Positions 16,015 through 24,944 of a stretch of DNA of 64,000 bases are shown here, in pieces. The translations under genes and the position numbers were made by a program. The notes below the pieces were generated by a model that saw only the letters and a list, made by a program, of their open reading frames with translations, had not been told where the DNA came from and made no database searches. Source of the stretch: M3007 sp046329435 (GTDB taxonomy: Bacteria > Bacteroidota > Bacteroidia > Chitinophagales > Saprospiraceae); assembly GCA_046329435.1 (NCBI GenBank), contig JAXLUR010000001.1, positions 744,001 through 808,000 on the forward strand, in the 5' to 3' direction. Positions within the stretch are counted from its first letter, which is position 1. Every line of letters starts with the position of its first letter.

Positions 16015-17283
16015 ATGGAAAGCAGGAAAACCGATGAACTCTTCCTCCGTTACAGGGCAATGGTGGAGTCGGCAGTCGATGGAATTATCAATATTGACCG
16101 TTGCGGCATTATTGAAAGCGTCAATCCGGCGACGTGTAAGTTGTTCGGCTATTCCGAACAGGAAATGGTTGGCCAAACCATCAATATGCTCATGCCCTCG
16201 CCCTATCGCGAACACCACGACGGCTATATTCAGAACTATCTCAGCACGGGGGTAAAGAAAATTATCGGCATCGGCCGGGAGGTCACGGGCATCCGGAAAA
16301 ACGGCACGACCTTCCCTTTCTGGCTGAGTGTGGTGGAAGTCATTTTCGAAGGCATGGTTTCATTCACCGGCTTTGTCCACGACATCACCGATCTCAAAAA
16401 CGCCGAGTCGGAAGTGCGCCGCCTGAACGCAGACCTTGAAAAAAAGGTCAATGAACGCACCGAGCAGCTGGCAGAAGTGGTCAATCAACTGCTGTCGTCC
16501 AACAAATTGCTCAAAAACGAAATTCGCGAACGCCAGGCAGCCGAAGAAGCCCTGAGCAAAAACCGCGACGAGCTCCTGCGCGCGCTCGACCGCGAGCGCG
16601 AACTCAGCGAACTGAAAAGCCGTTTTGTCGCCCTGGCCTCCCATGAATTTCGCACCCCCCTGAGTACCATACTCTCCTCTGCATCGCTGGTGAAGCGTTA
16701 TGCAGAAATAGGCAATGCCGAAAAACAGGACTTTCACCTTGAAAAAATCAGGATGGGCGTCAATCACCTGACTGGTATTCTCAACGATTTTCTCAACCTC
16801 AGCAAACTGGAAGAAGGCCTGGTGGTGAGCCATCCCGAAAGCTTCAACCTGACTGATTTTGCCGCCGAAATCACCGATGAAATGAGCGGACTGGCCAAAC
16901 CCGGGCAGCGCATCCTCTGGACCGACCGCACCGACGGCCGAGAGGTCAGTCTCGACCGGCGCATTCTCAAAAACGTTTTGTACAACCTCATCTCCAATGC
17001 CCTGAAATACAGCGAACGGGATGTGCAATGCCGCACTGGCTTCAATTCCGGATGGCTGGAAATCGAAGTGCGCGACCACGGCATCGGTATCCCGGAAAGC
17101 GACCAGAAACATATGTTCGACCGCTTCTTTCGCGCCAAAAATGCCTTGCACATTCAGGGCACCGGCCTTGGCCTGAATATCGTCCGGCGCTATCTCGACC
17201 TCCTCGGCGGCGACATCACATTTGTCAGCCGCGAAGGCGAAGGCACGACCTTTTCCGTGCGGCTGCCCATCGCGCAAATCTGA
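16015..17283 (+). CDS. FixL-like haem-PAS oxygen-sensing histidine kinase
   Basis: This 422-residue soluble kinase has no transmembrane helix. The PAS domain (about residues 12-128) contains NMLMPSPYREHHDGYI, IIGIGREVTG and NGTTFPFWLSV, very close to the haem PAS of rhizobial FixL. His68 aligns with the FixL haem ligand, and Arg88, exactly 20 residues later, with the FixL arginine that contacts bound oxygen. A coiled coil (about 130-195) leads to the phosphoacceptor SHEFRTPLS (His210). Catalytic boxes N (NVLYNLISNALKYS), G1 (DHGIGIPES) and G2 (GTGLGLNIV) follow. It is placed between cbb3 oxidase genes and a receiver-FixK fusion. Oxygen sensing is inferred from these residues, not shown. Confidence 0.88.
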   Translation: MESRKTDELFLRYRAMVESAVDGIINIDRCGIIESVNPATCKLFGYSEQEMVGQTINMLMPSPYREHHDGYIQNYLSTGVKKIIGIGREVTGIRKNGTTFPFWLSVVEVIFEGMVSFTGFVHDITDLKNAESEVRRLNADLEKKVNERTEQLAEVVNQLLSSNKLLKNEIRERQAAEEALSKNRDELLRALDRERELSELKSRFVALASHEFRTPLSTILSSASLVKRYAEIGNAEKQDFHLEKIRMGVNHLTGILNDFLNLSKLEEGLVVSHPESFNLTDFAAEITDEMSGLAKPGQRILWTDRTDGREVSLDRRILKNVLYNLISNALKYSERDVQCRTGFNSGWLEIEVRDHGIGIPESDQKHMFDRFFRAKNALHIQGTGLGLNIVRRYLDLLGGDITFVSREGEGTTFSVRLPIAQI

Positions 17284-17386
17284 TTTTTGTCGCGGCAATA
17301 CGCCCCGCGCACGGAAAACCAATACATTTATCGCCGAAATTACAAGCCCTGTCAGCAGAACATAAACGTCTCCCTTTTCGTGTCGT

Positions 17387-18430
17387 ATGAAAAAAATCCT
17401 GGTTATTGAAGACAATTCCGATGTCCGCGAAAACCTGGCTGAAATCCTGGAACTCAGTGGTTTTCAACCCATTACTGCCGAAAACGGCAAAATCGGTGTG
17501 GAGAAAGCCATGCAGGAACAACCAGATCTGATTCTTTGCGATGTCATGATGCCTGAACTGGACGGATTTGGCGTACTCCATATCCTGAGCCGCAACCAGC
17601 GCACTGCCGATATTCCCTTTATTTTCCTCACCGCCAAAGCCGAACGCGATGATTTTCGCCGCGGCATGTCGCTGGGCGCAGACGATTACATCACCAAACC
17701 CTTCGACGAGACCGTTCTGCTGCAAACCATCGAGACACGCCTGCGAAAAAGCGAACGCCTGCGCTCCGCCTCCGGCCCCAACGGCGCCGGCTCGCTCGAA
17801 CGTTTCATCAACGAAGCCAAGGCCCTCGAAGCCATCCGGCACCTGTCGGACAACCGCGAAGTCCGTATTTACCGCAAAAAAGACCCGATTTTCCGCGAAG
17901 GCGATACGCCCCGCTGGCTTTTTTATCTCGAAAAAGGCCAGGCCAAAGTGTTCAAGACCGCCGAAGACGGCCGCGAATTTATCACCCGTGTGGCGCAGGC
18001 CGGCGATTTTCTGGGCTACCTGGCCCTGCTCAACGACGCGAATTATACCGAAAGCGCCACCGCCCTCGATGCCTGCGAAATCAAACTCATCCCCAAACAG
18101 GAGTTTTACGGCCTCGTGTATGGCCACAGGGACGTGACGGCCCGCTTCCTTAAACTGCTCGCTCACCACGTCGCCGATCAGGAACAACAATTGCTCGACC
18201 TGGCCTACAACTCCGTTCGCAGGCGCGTCGCCAGCGCCCTTGTGTACCTCTATGACCAGGGCAACAAGGAAATCAACCTGCTTCGGGAAGATCTCGCGGC
18301 CCTCGCTGGCACCGCCAAGGAAACCCTCATTCGTACGCTGACCGATTTTCGCGAATCCGGCCTGATCGAGATTCACGAAGGCATCATCACGGTTCGTAAA
18401 ATCGACAACCTGAGGACCATGCCCAACTGA
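17387..18430 (+). CDS. Response-regulator receiver fused to a Crp/Fnr-type transcription factor (FixJ-FixK in one chain)
   Basis: This is a 347-residue protein. Residues 1-120 are a receiver domain with acidic pair ED(9), phosphoacceptor Asp52 in LCDVMMPELDG, the Thr of FLTAKAE and Lys of DDYITKPFD. Residues about 145-260 are a cyclic-nucleotide-binding-type beta barrel (PIFREGDTPRWLFYLEKGQAKVF). Residues 275-340 are a Crp winged helix with recognition segment GTAKETLIRTLTDFRESG; Glu and Arg keep the spacing that reads a TGA core in Crp and Fnr. There is no Fnr iron-sulfur cysteine cluster, so the signal should come from phosphorylation by the kinase 103 bases upstream. It is the predicted activator of the TGAC-N4-GTCA promoters here. 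Confidence 0.9.
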   Translation: MKKILVIEDNSDVRENLAEILELSGFQPITAENGKIGVEKAMQEQPDLILCDVMMPELDGFGVLHILSRNQRTADIPFIFLTAKAERDDFRRGMSLGADDYITKPFDETVLLQTIETRLRKSERLRSASGPNGAGSLERFINEAKALEAIRHLSDNREVRIYRKKDPIFREGDTPRWLFYLEKGQAKVFKTAEDGREFITRVAQAGDFLGYLALLNDANYTESATALDACEIKLIPKQEFYGLVYGHRDVTARFLKLLAHHVADQEQQLLDLAYNSVRRRVASALVYLYDQGNKEINLLREDLAALAGTAKETLIRTLTDFRESGLIEIHEGIITVRKIDNLRTMPN

Positions 18431-18486
18431 CCAAAGTCAGAAATCGCCCCGGAATGACTTACTTTCGCTGCTGCAAAAGCCTGACA

Positions 18487-18502
18487 GGCTTCTTCGGAAG
18501 CC
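18487..18502 (+). terminator. Short UUCG-loop hairpin after the receiver-Crp gene
   Basis: GGCTTC-TTCG-GAAGCC forms a 6-bp stem with a stable UUCG tetraloop, 56 bases past the stop. Only GTTTAAAG follows, so the U tract is weak. Confidence 0.4.
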
Positions 18503-18536
18503 GTTTAAAGCACTGAAACAGAACGAAATACGTCAT

Positions 18537-19829
18537 ATGCACCTCCCGATTCCATCCTTACCCAGAGTGTCTGCATTCCGACTCCGGCTGATAGCCTGTT
18601 TGTCATTCTGCCTGCTGGTCATCAGTCAGTGCCAGTCGCAGTTCCGGCCGCCGCAGGTTGAAATTACCAACAAGGATACGGTCGGTTACGGCTTCCTGCA
18701 GATGGAAAACAATTCGATTGAAAACAGCGCTCATCTCGAGCCGTTTTTTCAAAAATTGTACATCCAGCGCACCCGCGGTGGCCAAAAGGTAAACGTCGTA
18801 CACATTGGAGATTCTCACGTACTGGGCAATTTTCTGACCCAGGAAGTGCGCACAAGGCTGCAAAAAAACTTCGGCGACGCCGGCCGCGGGCTGATTTTTC
18901 CATATAAACTGGCAGGTTCAAACGGCCCGCGAGATTTTCTGGTGGAAAGCAATTGCAGGAGCTGGCGTTCGGCCAATTGCCAAAACGACCTGAGTGAAAC
19001 CACCAGTTTCGGCATTTCCGGGTTCAGCCTCGAAACCGTCAATCCGGCCTGCGACCTGACCTTCCGGCTCCGCGACACGGCCACCGCCGAAACGAGGCTT
19101 TTTACCAAAATCACTCTTTTTTACAGAAAATCGCCTGAAACGCCGCAAATCGAGATCAGCGACGACATTACCAACCAGAAAGCGCAACTTTTCCTCGAAG
19201 ACGAATTTTCCAGCTCCTTTTATTTCGACCGGCCGGTCGGGCAATTTACGTTGAAGCAAATCCGTACGGATGCACGGCAAAAATCGCTCGTTCTGGACGG
19301 CATCGAACTTGAAAATGAACTTTCCGGGGTGCTTTACCACTCCATAGGGGTCAATGGCGGCAAGTACAACGACTTTGCCCGCGCACAGCATTTTGCCGCC
19401 GAAGTGGGCGCCCTGAAACCCGACCTGATTATTCTCTCCTTCGGCACCAACGAAGCGCAAGGCCGTATGGAATCCCGAACGTTTTACCGGCAAATTGACG
19501 AGCTCGTCAAACAACTCAGGGAGCAAGCGCCCAATGCCTGCTTCCTCTTCACTACGCCGGCCGACTCCTACCTGCGCGGCAAGGGCTTTAACCCCTATAT
19601 GCCCGACGTGAGCGCCACGATTGCCAAATATGCCGAAGACCACGGCTATGCCTACTGGGACTTTTTCAGCCTCACAGGCGGCGAAAACTCGGCGCAGCGC
19701 TGGAAAGCAAGCGGCCTTATGAGCACCGATTCGGTGCATTACACCAAGTTCGGCTATTCCGCCCAAGGCAAGCTTTTTTATCAAAGTATTATCAAAGGTT
19801 ACAACGAATTTGTACAAACGCGGCCATGA
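18537..19829 (+). CDS. Secreted SGNH/GDSL-type hydrolase
   Basis: This 430-residue protein has an N-terminal export signal (hydrophobic residues about 15-32, ending ISQCQSQ). SGNH blocks are VVHIGDSHVLGN (Ser nucleophile, about residue 93), ILSFGTNEAQG (Gly and Asn block) and TDSVHYTKFGYSAQG (Asp/His). A beta-rich region of about 190 residues separates blocks I and III, as in the protein at 3272, so the two are likely paralogues. In Bacteroidota such proteins are often associated with O-acylation of surface glycans and with MBOAT acyltransferases, one of which is at 57293. The gene stands downstream of the oxygen regulator but shows no FixK-type site. Confidence 0.85.
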   Translation: MHLPIPSLPRVSAFRLRLIACLSFCLLVISQCQSQFRPPQVEITNKDTVGYGFLQMENNSIENSAHLEPFFQKLYIQRTRGGQKVNVVHIGDSHVLGNFLTQEVRTRLQKNFGDAGRGLIFPYKLAGSNGPRDFLVESNCRSWRSANCQNDLSETTSFGISGFSLETVNPACDLTFRLRDTATAETRLFTKITLFYRKSPETPQIEISDDITNQKAQLFLEDEFSSSFYFDRPVGQFTLKQIRTDARQKSLVLDGIELENELSGVLYHSIGVNGGKYNDFARAQHFAAEVGALKPDLIILSFGTNEAQGRMESRTFYRQIDELVKQLREQAPNACFLFTTPADSYLRGKGFNPYMPDVSATIAKYAEDHGYAYWDFFSLTGGENSAQRWKASGLMSTDSVHYTKFGYSAQGKLFYQSIIKGYNEFVQTRP

Positions 19830-19862
19830 GTTCAATTAGGCTAACATCATAAAATATTGAAA

Positions 19863-20606
19863 ATGAAAAATTTGCCACTAGCATTTGCTTTTTCAGTCCT
19901 GTTCATATCGCCGCTCGCAGCCCAGATTACCGATCCTAAAGCCACGGAAGTCTGGACGCCCGAGCCCCGCGTCGTCACCCCTGGAAAAGCCCTGAGCACC
20001 CCGGCGCCCGACGATGCCATCGTGCTGTTCGACGGCAGCTGGCTGTCCGAATGGTACAGCGGAAAAGACTCCACGGCCGCCGGCTGGACGATCAACTCCG
20101 ACGGCAGCATGACCGTAAAGCCGGGGGCGGGCGATATCGTCACCCAGCGTTCGTTCGGCGACTGTCAGCTGCACCTCGAATTTCGTACCCCCGCAACGGT
20201 CAAAGGTGAAGGCCAGGGCCGGGGCAACAGTGGCGTATTTCTTCAGAACCGCTACGAGGTGCAGGTACTCGATTCGTACCAGAATCGCACTTATTCCAAC
20301 GGGCAGTGCGGCGCCGTTTACAAACAGCACATCCCGCTCGTCAATGCCTGCCGCCCGCCCGGCGAATGGCAGAGCTACGATATCCTGTTCACGGCGCCCC
20401 GTTTCAATACCGACGGCATCCTGCTGGCCCCCGGCCGGCTGACCGTTTTTCAAAACGGCATCCTGATTCAGAACAATGTGGAAATCAAAGGGACAACCGA
20501 ATACATAGGCCTTCCCAAAAACGTAGCGCACGGCAAGGCGCCGATCCGCCTGCAGGACCACGGCGATCTGGTGAGTTACCGGAATATTTGGATTCGGGAG
20601 CTCTGA
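19863..20606 (+). CDS. Secreted DUF1080 (3-keto-disaccharide hydrolase-type) protein
   Basis: This 247-residue protein starts at ATG 19863; a TTG two codons earlier is less likely. The signal peptide is KNLPLAFAFSVLFISPLAAQ. The rest is one LamG-like DUF1080 domain: IVLFDGSWLSEWYSG, GDIVTQRSFGDCQLHLEFRT, GRGNSGVFLQNRYEVQVLDSY, PPGEWQSYDILF, RLTVFQNGILIQNNVEIKG and the C-terminal IRLQDHGDLVSYRNIWIREL. These are the family's conserved strands. The domain binds or hydrolyses sugars; some members act on 3-keto-glycosides. It probably acts in the periplasm or at the surface. Confidence 0.93.
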   Translation: MKNLPLAFAFSVLFISPLAAQITDPKATEVWTPEPRVVTPGKALSTPAPDDAIVLFDGSWLSEWYSGKDSTAAGWTINSDGSMTVKPGAGDIVTQRSFGDCQLHLEFRTPATVKGEGQGRGNSGVFLQNRYEVQVLDSYQNRTYSNGQCGAVYKQHIPLVNACRPPGEWQSYDILFTAPRFNTDGILLAPGRLTVFQNGILIQNNVEIKGTTEYIGLPKNVAHGKAPIRLQDHGDLVSYRNIWIREL

Positions 20607-20617
20607 CGAAAAATGGG

Positions 20618-20625
20618 TAGATTTG
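20618..20625 (+). promoter_or_regulatory. -7 box upstream of the C39 ABC exporter
   Basis: TAGATTTG is an exact TAnnTTTG match 32 bases before the start codon. No TTG is found 19 bases further upstream. Confidence 0.45.
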
Positions 20626-20657
20626 CGTTGTAATGAGACCCTTCCGCCTAGTCAGCC

Positions 20658-22856
20658 ATGCTTCTGCTCGATAATTTCCCCTTTTACAAACAACACGATG
20701 CCTCCGATTGCGGCGCCAGCTGCCTGCGAATGGTAGCCCGGCATTACGGCCGGCATTATTCGCTGGAATACCTGCGCGAGCTCACCTATCTCGACCGGCA
20801 AGGCGTAACGATGATCGGCCTTTCCGATGCGGCAGAACGCGTAGGACTGCGCACCCTTGGCGCCAAGGTGGGTTTCGCACGGCTGAAAAAAGACCTGCCG
20901 CTGCCTTTGATCGCGCATTGGGAGCAGAATCACTTTGTCGTGGTTTACCGAATCGCCAACGGCAGAGTTTGGGTGGCCGACCCCAAAGTGGGCAAACTCC
21001 GGCTTTCGGAACAGGAATTCCTCAACGGCTGGATCAGCGATGTGAGCAATTATGAAGCCCAGGGGATTGTTCTGTTGCTCGAAACCACTCCCGACTTTTT
21101 CGACCGCGAAGGCGAAAAACGCAGCCGTACTGGTTTCGCTTTTTTATGGACCTACCTGCATCGCTACAAAAAACTGATCTGGCAACTGGGCATCGGCCTG
21201 CTTTTGGGCAGTTTTATCCAGTTGGTCTTCCCGTTCCTGATGCAAGCCCTGGTCGATAAAGGCGTGCAACTCAGCGACCCCAACTTCGTGTATCTCATCC
21301 TTGGCGCGCAAGGCATGCTGTTTTTCAGCCAGGTCGCTGTGGAGTTTATCAGGGGCTGGATTTTGCTCAATATCGGTACGAGGGTCAACATCAACCTGGT
21401 GTCCGATTTTCTGATCAAACTCATGCGCCTGCCCATGGCATTTTTCGATGCCAAAATGACGGGCGACCTGCTGCAACGCATCTACGACAACGAACGGGTG
21501 GAGCGATTCCTCACCTCTTCGTCGCTCGTCACGCTTTTTTCGGTTGTCAGTCTAGCGGTGTTCGGCTTTGTGCTGTTGTTTTATAACACGCTGATTTTCT
21601 GGATTTTCTTTGGCGCGGCGGCCTTGTATTTCGGCTGGATCGCGCTTTTCATGCACCGACGGCGCATTCTCGATTACCGGAAATTCGAACAGATGGCCGA
21701 GAACCAGAATACCCTGATCCAGTTGGTCAACGGTATGCAGGAAATCAAACTGGCCAATGCCGAAAAACAAAAACGCTGGGCCTGGGAGCGCATCCAGGCA
21801 CGGCTGTTCAGGGTGAATACCCAATACCTGGCTACCGACCAGATACAACGCGCAGGCGCGGCTTTTATCAATGAAGGGAAAAACATCCTGATCTCTGTAA
21901 TCGCCGCCCGTGCCGTCATCAGCGGCGACATGAGCCTGGGCATGATGCTGGCGGTCCAGTACATTATCGGCCACATGAACGCCCCGCTCGAATCGCTCGT
22001 GCAATTCATCCTGGCCGCACAGGAAGCCAAAATCAGTCTGGAGCGGATGAATGAAATTCATCAAAGAGCCGACGAAGAGCCCGCCGACAGCCCGAAAGTC
22101 ACCGTATTGCCGGCCAACGGAGGCATCTCGCTCGAAAACGTCTCTTTCCGATACGGCGGTCCGCACGACCCCTGGGTGCTGCGCAACATCAAATTGCATT
22201 TCCCGGAAGGAAAAACCACGGCCATCGTAGGCACCAGCGGCAGCGGCAAAACCACCCTGCTCAAACTGATGCTCAATTTTTATCCGCCCAGCGAAGGAAT
22301 CGTACGCCTCGGCGACCTGGCCTTGTCCAACGTCCAATCCAAACTCTGGCGCAGCCACTGTGGCGTGGTGATGCAGGACGGGTTCATTTTTTCCGATACC
22401 ATAGCCCGCAATATTGCCCTGGGTGAAGAATACATCGACCGGCGACGGCTCCTCTACGCCGCCAAAGCGGCCAATATTCAGACCTTTATCGAAGGTCTGC
22501 CACTTGGATACAACACCAAGATCGGGCAAGACGGCATCGGCATCAGCCAGGGCCAGCGGCAGCGTTTGCTGATCGCAAGAGCCGTATATAAAAACCCGGA
22601 CTACTTCTTCTTCGACGAGGCCACCAACGCCCTCGACGCCTACAACGAGCGGGTGATCATGCACAACCTCGAGCACGTATTCCGCAACAAAACAGTCATC
22701 ATTGTCGCCCACAGGCTGAGTACCGTACGCCATGCCGACAATATCATCGTGCTGGAAAAAGGCGAGGTGGTGGAACAAGGCCGCCACGAAGAGCTCACTG
22801 CCCGCCGCGGCGCCTATTATCATCTGGTTAAAAATCAACTGGAACTAGGGGTATAA
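20658..22856 (+). CDS. C39-peptidase-containing ABC exporter (bacteriocin/peptide type)
   Basis: This 732-residue exporter has three parts. Residues 1-135 are a C39 cysteine protease with oxyanion Gln12, nucleophile Cys18 (DASDCGASCLRM), His92 (QNHFVVVYR) and Asp108 (VADP), so it should be active. Residues about 160-455 are a six-helix ABC membrane domain. Residues about 485-732 are the ATPase, with Walker A GTSGSGKTT, Walker B FFFDEATNALD, the H-loop VAHRLS and a signature ISQGQRQR that departs from LSGGQ. Such proteins cleave double-glycine leader peptides while exporting them. The HlyD adaptor follows after three bases. No leader-peptide gene or TolC is visible nearby. Confidence 0.95.
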   Translation: MLLLDNFPFYKQHDASDCGASCLRMVARHYGRHYSLEYLRELTYLDRQGVTMIGLSDAAERVGLRTLGAKVGFARLKKDLPLPLIAHWEQNHFVVVYRIANGRVWVADPKVGKLRLSEQEFLNGWISDVSNYEAQGIVLLLETTPDFFDREGEKRSRTGFAFLWTYLHRYKKLIWQLGIGLLLGSFIQLVFPFLMQALVDKGVQLSDPNFVYLILGAQGMLFFSQVAVEFIRGWILLNIGTRVNINLVSDFLIKLMRLPMAFFDAKMTGDLLQRIYDNERVERFLTSSSLVTLFSVVSLAVFGFVLLFYNTLIFWIFFGAAALYFGWIALFMHRRRILDYRKFEQMAENQNTLIQLVNGMQEIKLANAEKQKRWAWERIQARLFRVNTQYLATDQIQRAGAAFINEGKNILISVIAARAVISGDMSLGMMLAVQYIIGHMNAPLESLVQFILAAQEAKISLERMNEIHQRADEEPADSPKVTVLPANGGISLENVSFRYGGPHDPWVLRNIKLHFPEGKTTAIVGTSGSGKTTLLKLMLNFYPPSEGIVRLGDLALSNVQSKLWRSHCGVVMQDGFIFSDTIARNIALGEEYIDRRRLLYAAKAANIQTFIEGLPLGYNTKIGQDGIGISQGQRQRLLIARAVYKNPDYFFFDEATNALDAYNERVIMHNLEHVFRNKTVIIVAHRLSTVRHADNIIVLEKGEVVEQGRHEELTARRGAYYHLVKNQLELGV

Positions 22857-22859
22857 ACC

Positions 22860-24173
22860 ATGCCGGAAAACGAACTCATACCCACCGACAGGGACCGGAT
22901 CGAACTGCGTTCCGACGACGTACAGGAAATACTGGGCACGCCGCCCGGCTGGCTGGTGCGCTGGGGCACCACCGTTATCCTCATCGGCTTCATTATGATG
23001 TTGCTGGCAGGGTGGTTCATTCGCTACCCCGACGTCATCGACGCCGACATCATGCTGACCACGACCGCGCCGCCAGTCGAGGTGGTTGCCCGCACCGATG
23101 GGCATATCACGCGGCTTTTTGTGCGCGATACCCAGCAGGTACGGCGCGATTCGGTCCTTGCCCTTATTCAAAGCACGGCCAGGTATTCCGATATTCAGTG
23201 GCTCGACAAAGCACTGGTACAGTGGCAGGCGATGGGGCTCGACGAACTGCAATTACTCGACGCACCGCGCACGCTCAACCTTGGGGAGTTGCAATCGGAT
23301 TACTCCACGTTTGTACAAAACCTGGAAAATTTCCAGTTCGGCGCCATCGACAAAAATGCTTCGGTCAACTCCAATATCGGGTCCATCAACCAGCAAATCG
23401 CCCGCTTGCGAACCAGCATTGAATACGACGAAAAATCCAAACAACGCATTCAGAAACAGCTCGACAATGCCCGCGATTTGTTCGACAAGCAGGAAGACCT
23501 GTACCGAAACGGACTGATATCGAAGTCCGATTTTGAAAAAGAACGCCAGCGCGTCGACGACATCGAGCGGCAGTACGATATTCTGGAAGACGGCATCATC
23601 CGCAAGCAAAACGAGATTATCAGCCTGCGCAAAAGCATTAACGAGGTTGCTTTTGGCGAAAAGGAAGACGTCGCCTCCGCGACGGTTCGCCTGCGCGAAA
23701 GCCTCAGCGCCCTGCGAAGCGGCCTCGACAAGTGGAAACAGACCTACCTGCTCACCGCCCCCATCGACGGCCGCGTTTCGCTGAATGCCGGTTTTTTCAG
23801 CGTTCAGCAATATGTCAAACAAGGCGAACAGGTCATGGCAATCGTGCCCCCGGAAAGCAAGGAAATCATCGGACGGCTGGCCTTGCCGATCAATGGCAGC
23901 GGCAAGGTCATTGCAGGCCAAAAGGTCATTATCAAGTTGTACGGCTACCCCTACCCTGAATACGGCACCCTGCGCGGCGAAGTCGTCTCCAAAGCCCTGG
24001 TGCCCAAAGACAACCAGTACTCCATTCTGGTCAGTCTGCCGGCAGGTCTGCGCACCAGCTACAACAAAACCATTCCTTTCGAGCAACGCCTGCAGGGCAA
24101 AGCGGAGATCGTGACGGAGGACAAGCGTTTTTTACAGCGCATTACCGAACAGATCTTTGCCAGTATCAGATAG
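22860..24173 (+). CDS. HlyD-family membrane-fusion protein of the C39 exporter
   Basis: This 437-residue periplasmic adaptor has a cytoplasmic N-terminal stretch, one transmembrane helix (about residues 35-58, VRWGTTVILIGFIMMLLAGW), a biotinyl-lipoyl-like segment (VEVVARTDGHITRLFVRDTQQV) and a long alpha-helical coiled coil (about 140-290). The second half of the lipoyl domain (LLTAPIDGRVSLNAGFFSVQQYVKQGEQVM) precedes a C-terminal beta barrel. Start and the preceding stop are three bases apart, so it is translated with the exporter and should link it to an outer-membrane channel encoded elsewhere. Confidence 0.93.
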   Translation: MPENELIPTDRDRIELRSDDVQEILGTPPGWLVRWGTTVILIGFIMMLLAGWFIRYPDVIDADIMLTTTAPPVEVVARTDGHITRLFVRDTQQVRRDSVLALIQSTARYSDIQWLDKALVQWQAMGLDELQLLDAPRTLNLGELQSDYSTFVQNLENFQFGAIDKNASVNSNIGSINQQIARLRTSIEYDEKSKQRIQKQLDNARDLFDKQEDLYRNGLISKSDFEKERQRVDDIERQYDILEDGIIRKQNEIISLRKSINEVAFGEKEDVASATVRLRESLSALRSGLDKWKQTYLLTAPIDGRVSLNAGFFSVQQYVKQGEQVMAIVPPESKEIIGRLALPINGSGKVIAGQKVIIKLYGYPYPEYGTLRGEVVSKALVPKDNQYSILVSLPAGLRTSYNKTIPFEQRLQGKAEIVTEDKRFLQRITEQIFASIR

Positions 24174-24242
24174 CAACTATCTGATTAACAGGCAGTTGAC
24201 ACTAATTTTAGGCTTTTTTGATTATCGTTAACAGCGCATCTG

Positions 24243-24273
24243 TTTCCCGGCAGGGTTGCTGCACCTACTTTTG
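24243..24273 (+). promoter_or_regulatory. Promoter of the DUF1573 gene
   Basis: TTTC (24243-24246), 19 bases and an exact TACTTTTG (24266-24273) give a good Bacteroidota promoter with one mismatch in the -33 part. It ends 53 bases before the start codon. Confidence 0.6.
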
Positions 24274-24326
24274 TCCCATCATTCAACAGACGATTATTCC
24301 TTTCACCAAAACTTGGTTCAATTCTG

Positions 24327-24755
24327 ATGAAACAACTGCTCTCTATCCTTGCCTTTGTTGTTGCCGGCTCTTTCGCCCTCAACGCTCAAACTACCACGGG
24401 CCCGGTCATGACGTTCCAACAAACGACCATTGACTACGGCACCATCGAAAAAGGTTCCGAGCCGCTGCGCAAATTCTCCTTCACCAACACGGGCAATGAA
24501 CCCCTGATCATCAAAAGCGCCAAAGGCTCCTGCGGTTGCACGGTTCCGACCTATCCGAAAGAACCCATCATGCCCGGCGAAACCAACGTAATCGAAGTTC
24601 GCTACGACACCCAGCGCGTTGGTATGTTCACCAAAACTGTTACCCTCACCACCAACGAAACTTCCGACACCCACACGCTCACCATCAAAGGTGAAGTTAA
24701 AGCCCCGGCTACCCAGGAAAGCGTACCGGCTGGCAACGGCGGTCTGAAACAATAA
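24327..24755 (+). CDS. Secreted DUF1573 protein
   Basis: This 142-residue exported protein has a signal peptide (KQLLSILAFVVAGSFALNAQ) and one DUF1573 immunoglobulin-like domain. The hallmarks are QTTIDYGTIEKGSEPLRKFSF, LIIKSAKGSCGCTVPTYPKEP (the conserved Cys-Gly-Cys) and the final strand KTVTLTTNETSDTHTLTIKGEV. Such proteins are very common in Bacteroidota envelopes; their role is unknown. A promoter and a strong terminator make it a single-gene unit. Confidence 0.93.
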   Translation: MKQLLSILAFVVAGSFALNAQTTTGPVMTFQQTTIDYGTIEKGSEPLRKFSFTNTGNEPLIIKSAKGSCGCTVPTYPKEPIMPGETNVIEVRYDTQRVGMFTKTVTLTTNETSDTHTLTIKGEVKAPATQESVPAGNGGLKQ

Positions 24756-24784
24756 GACTGATTGATTTTTGGTTTGACGATACG

Positions 24785-24820
24785 AACCCGGCGGTGTAAT
24801 ACCGCCGGGTTCTTTTTTTT
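24785..24820 (+). terminator. Terminator of the DUF1573 gene
   Basis: Perfect 11-bp arms (24785-24795 with 24801-24811) and a five-base loop are followed by eight T residues. Confidence 0.92.
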
Positions 24821-24944
24821 AAAAAAAACGGACTGCGCTGCAACCTTTTATACCCGACATTCGTCTGTAGCTTTGATTTTTTCGTCGGTTATTTCCCTTC
24901 GTTCGAAGAAACGTACATAATTTAGGGCGCTAATTTGCCATGCC

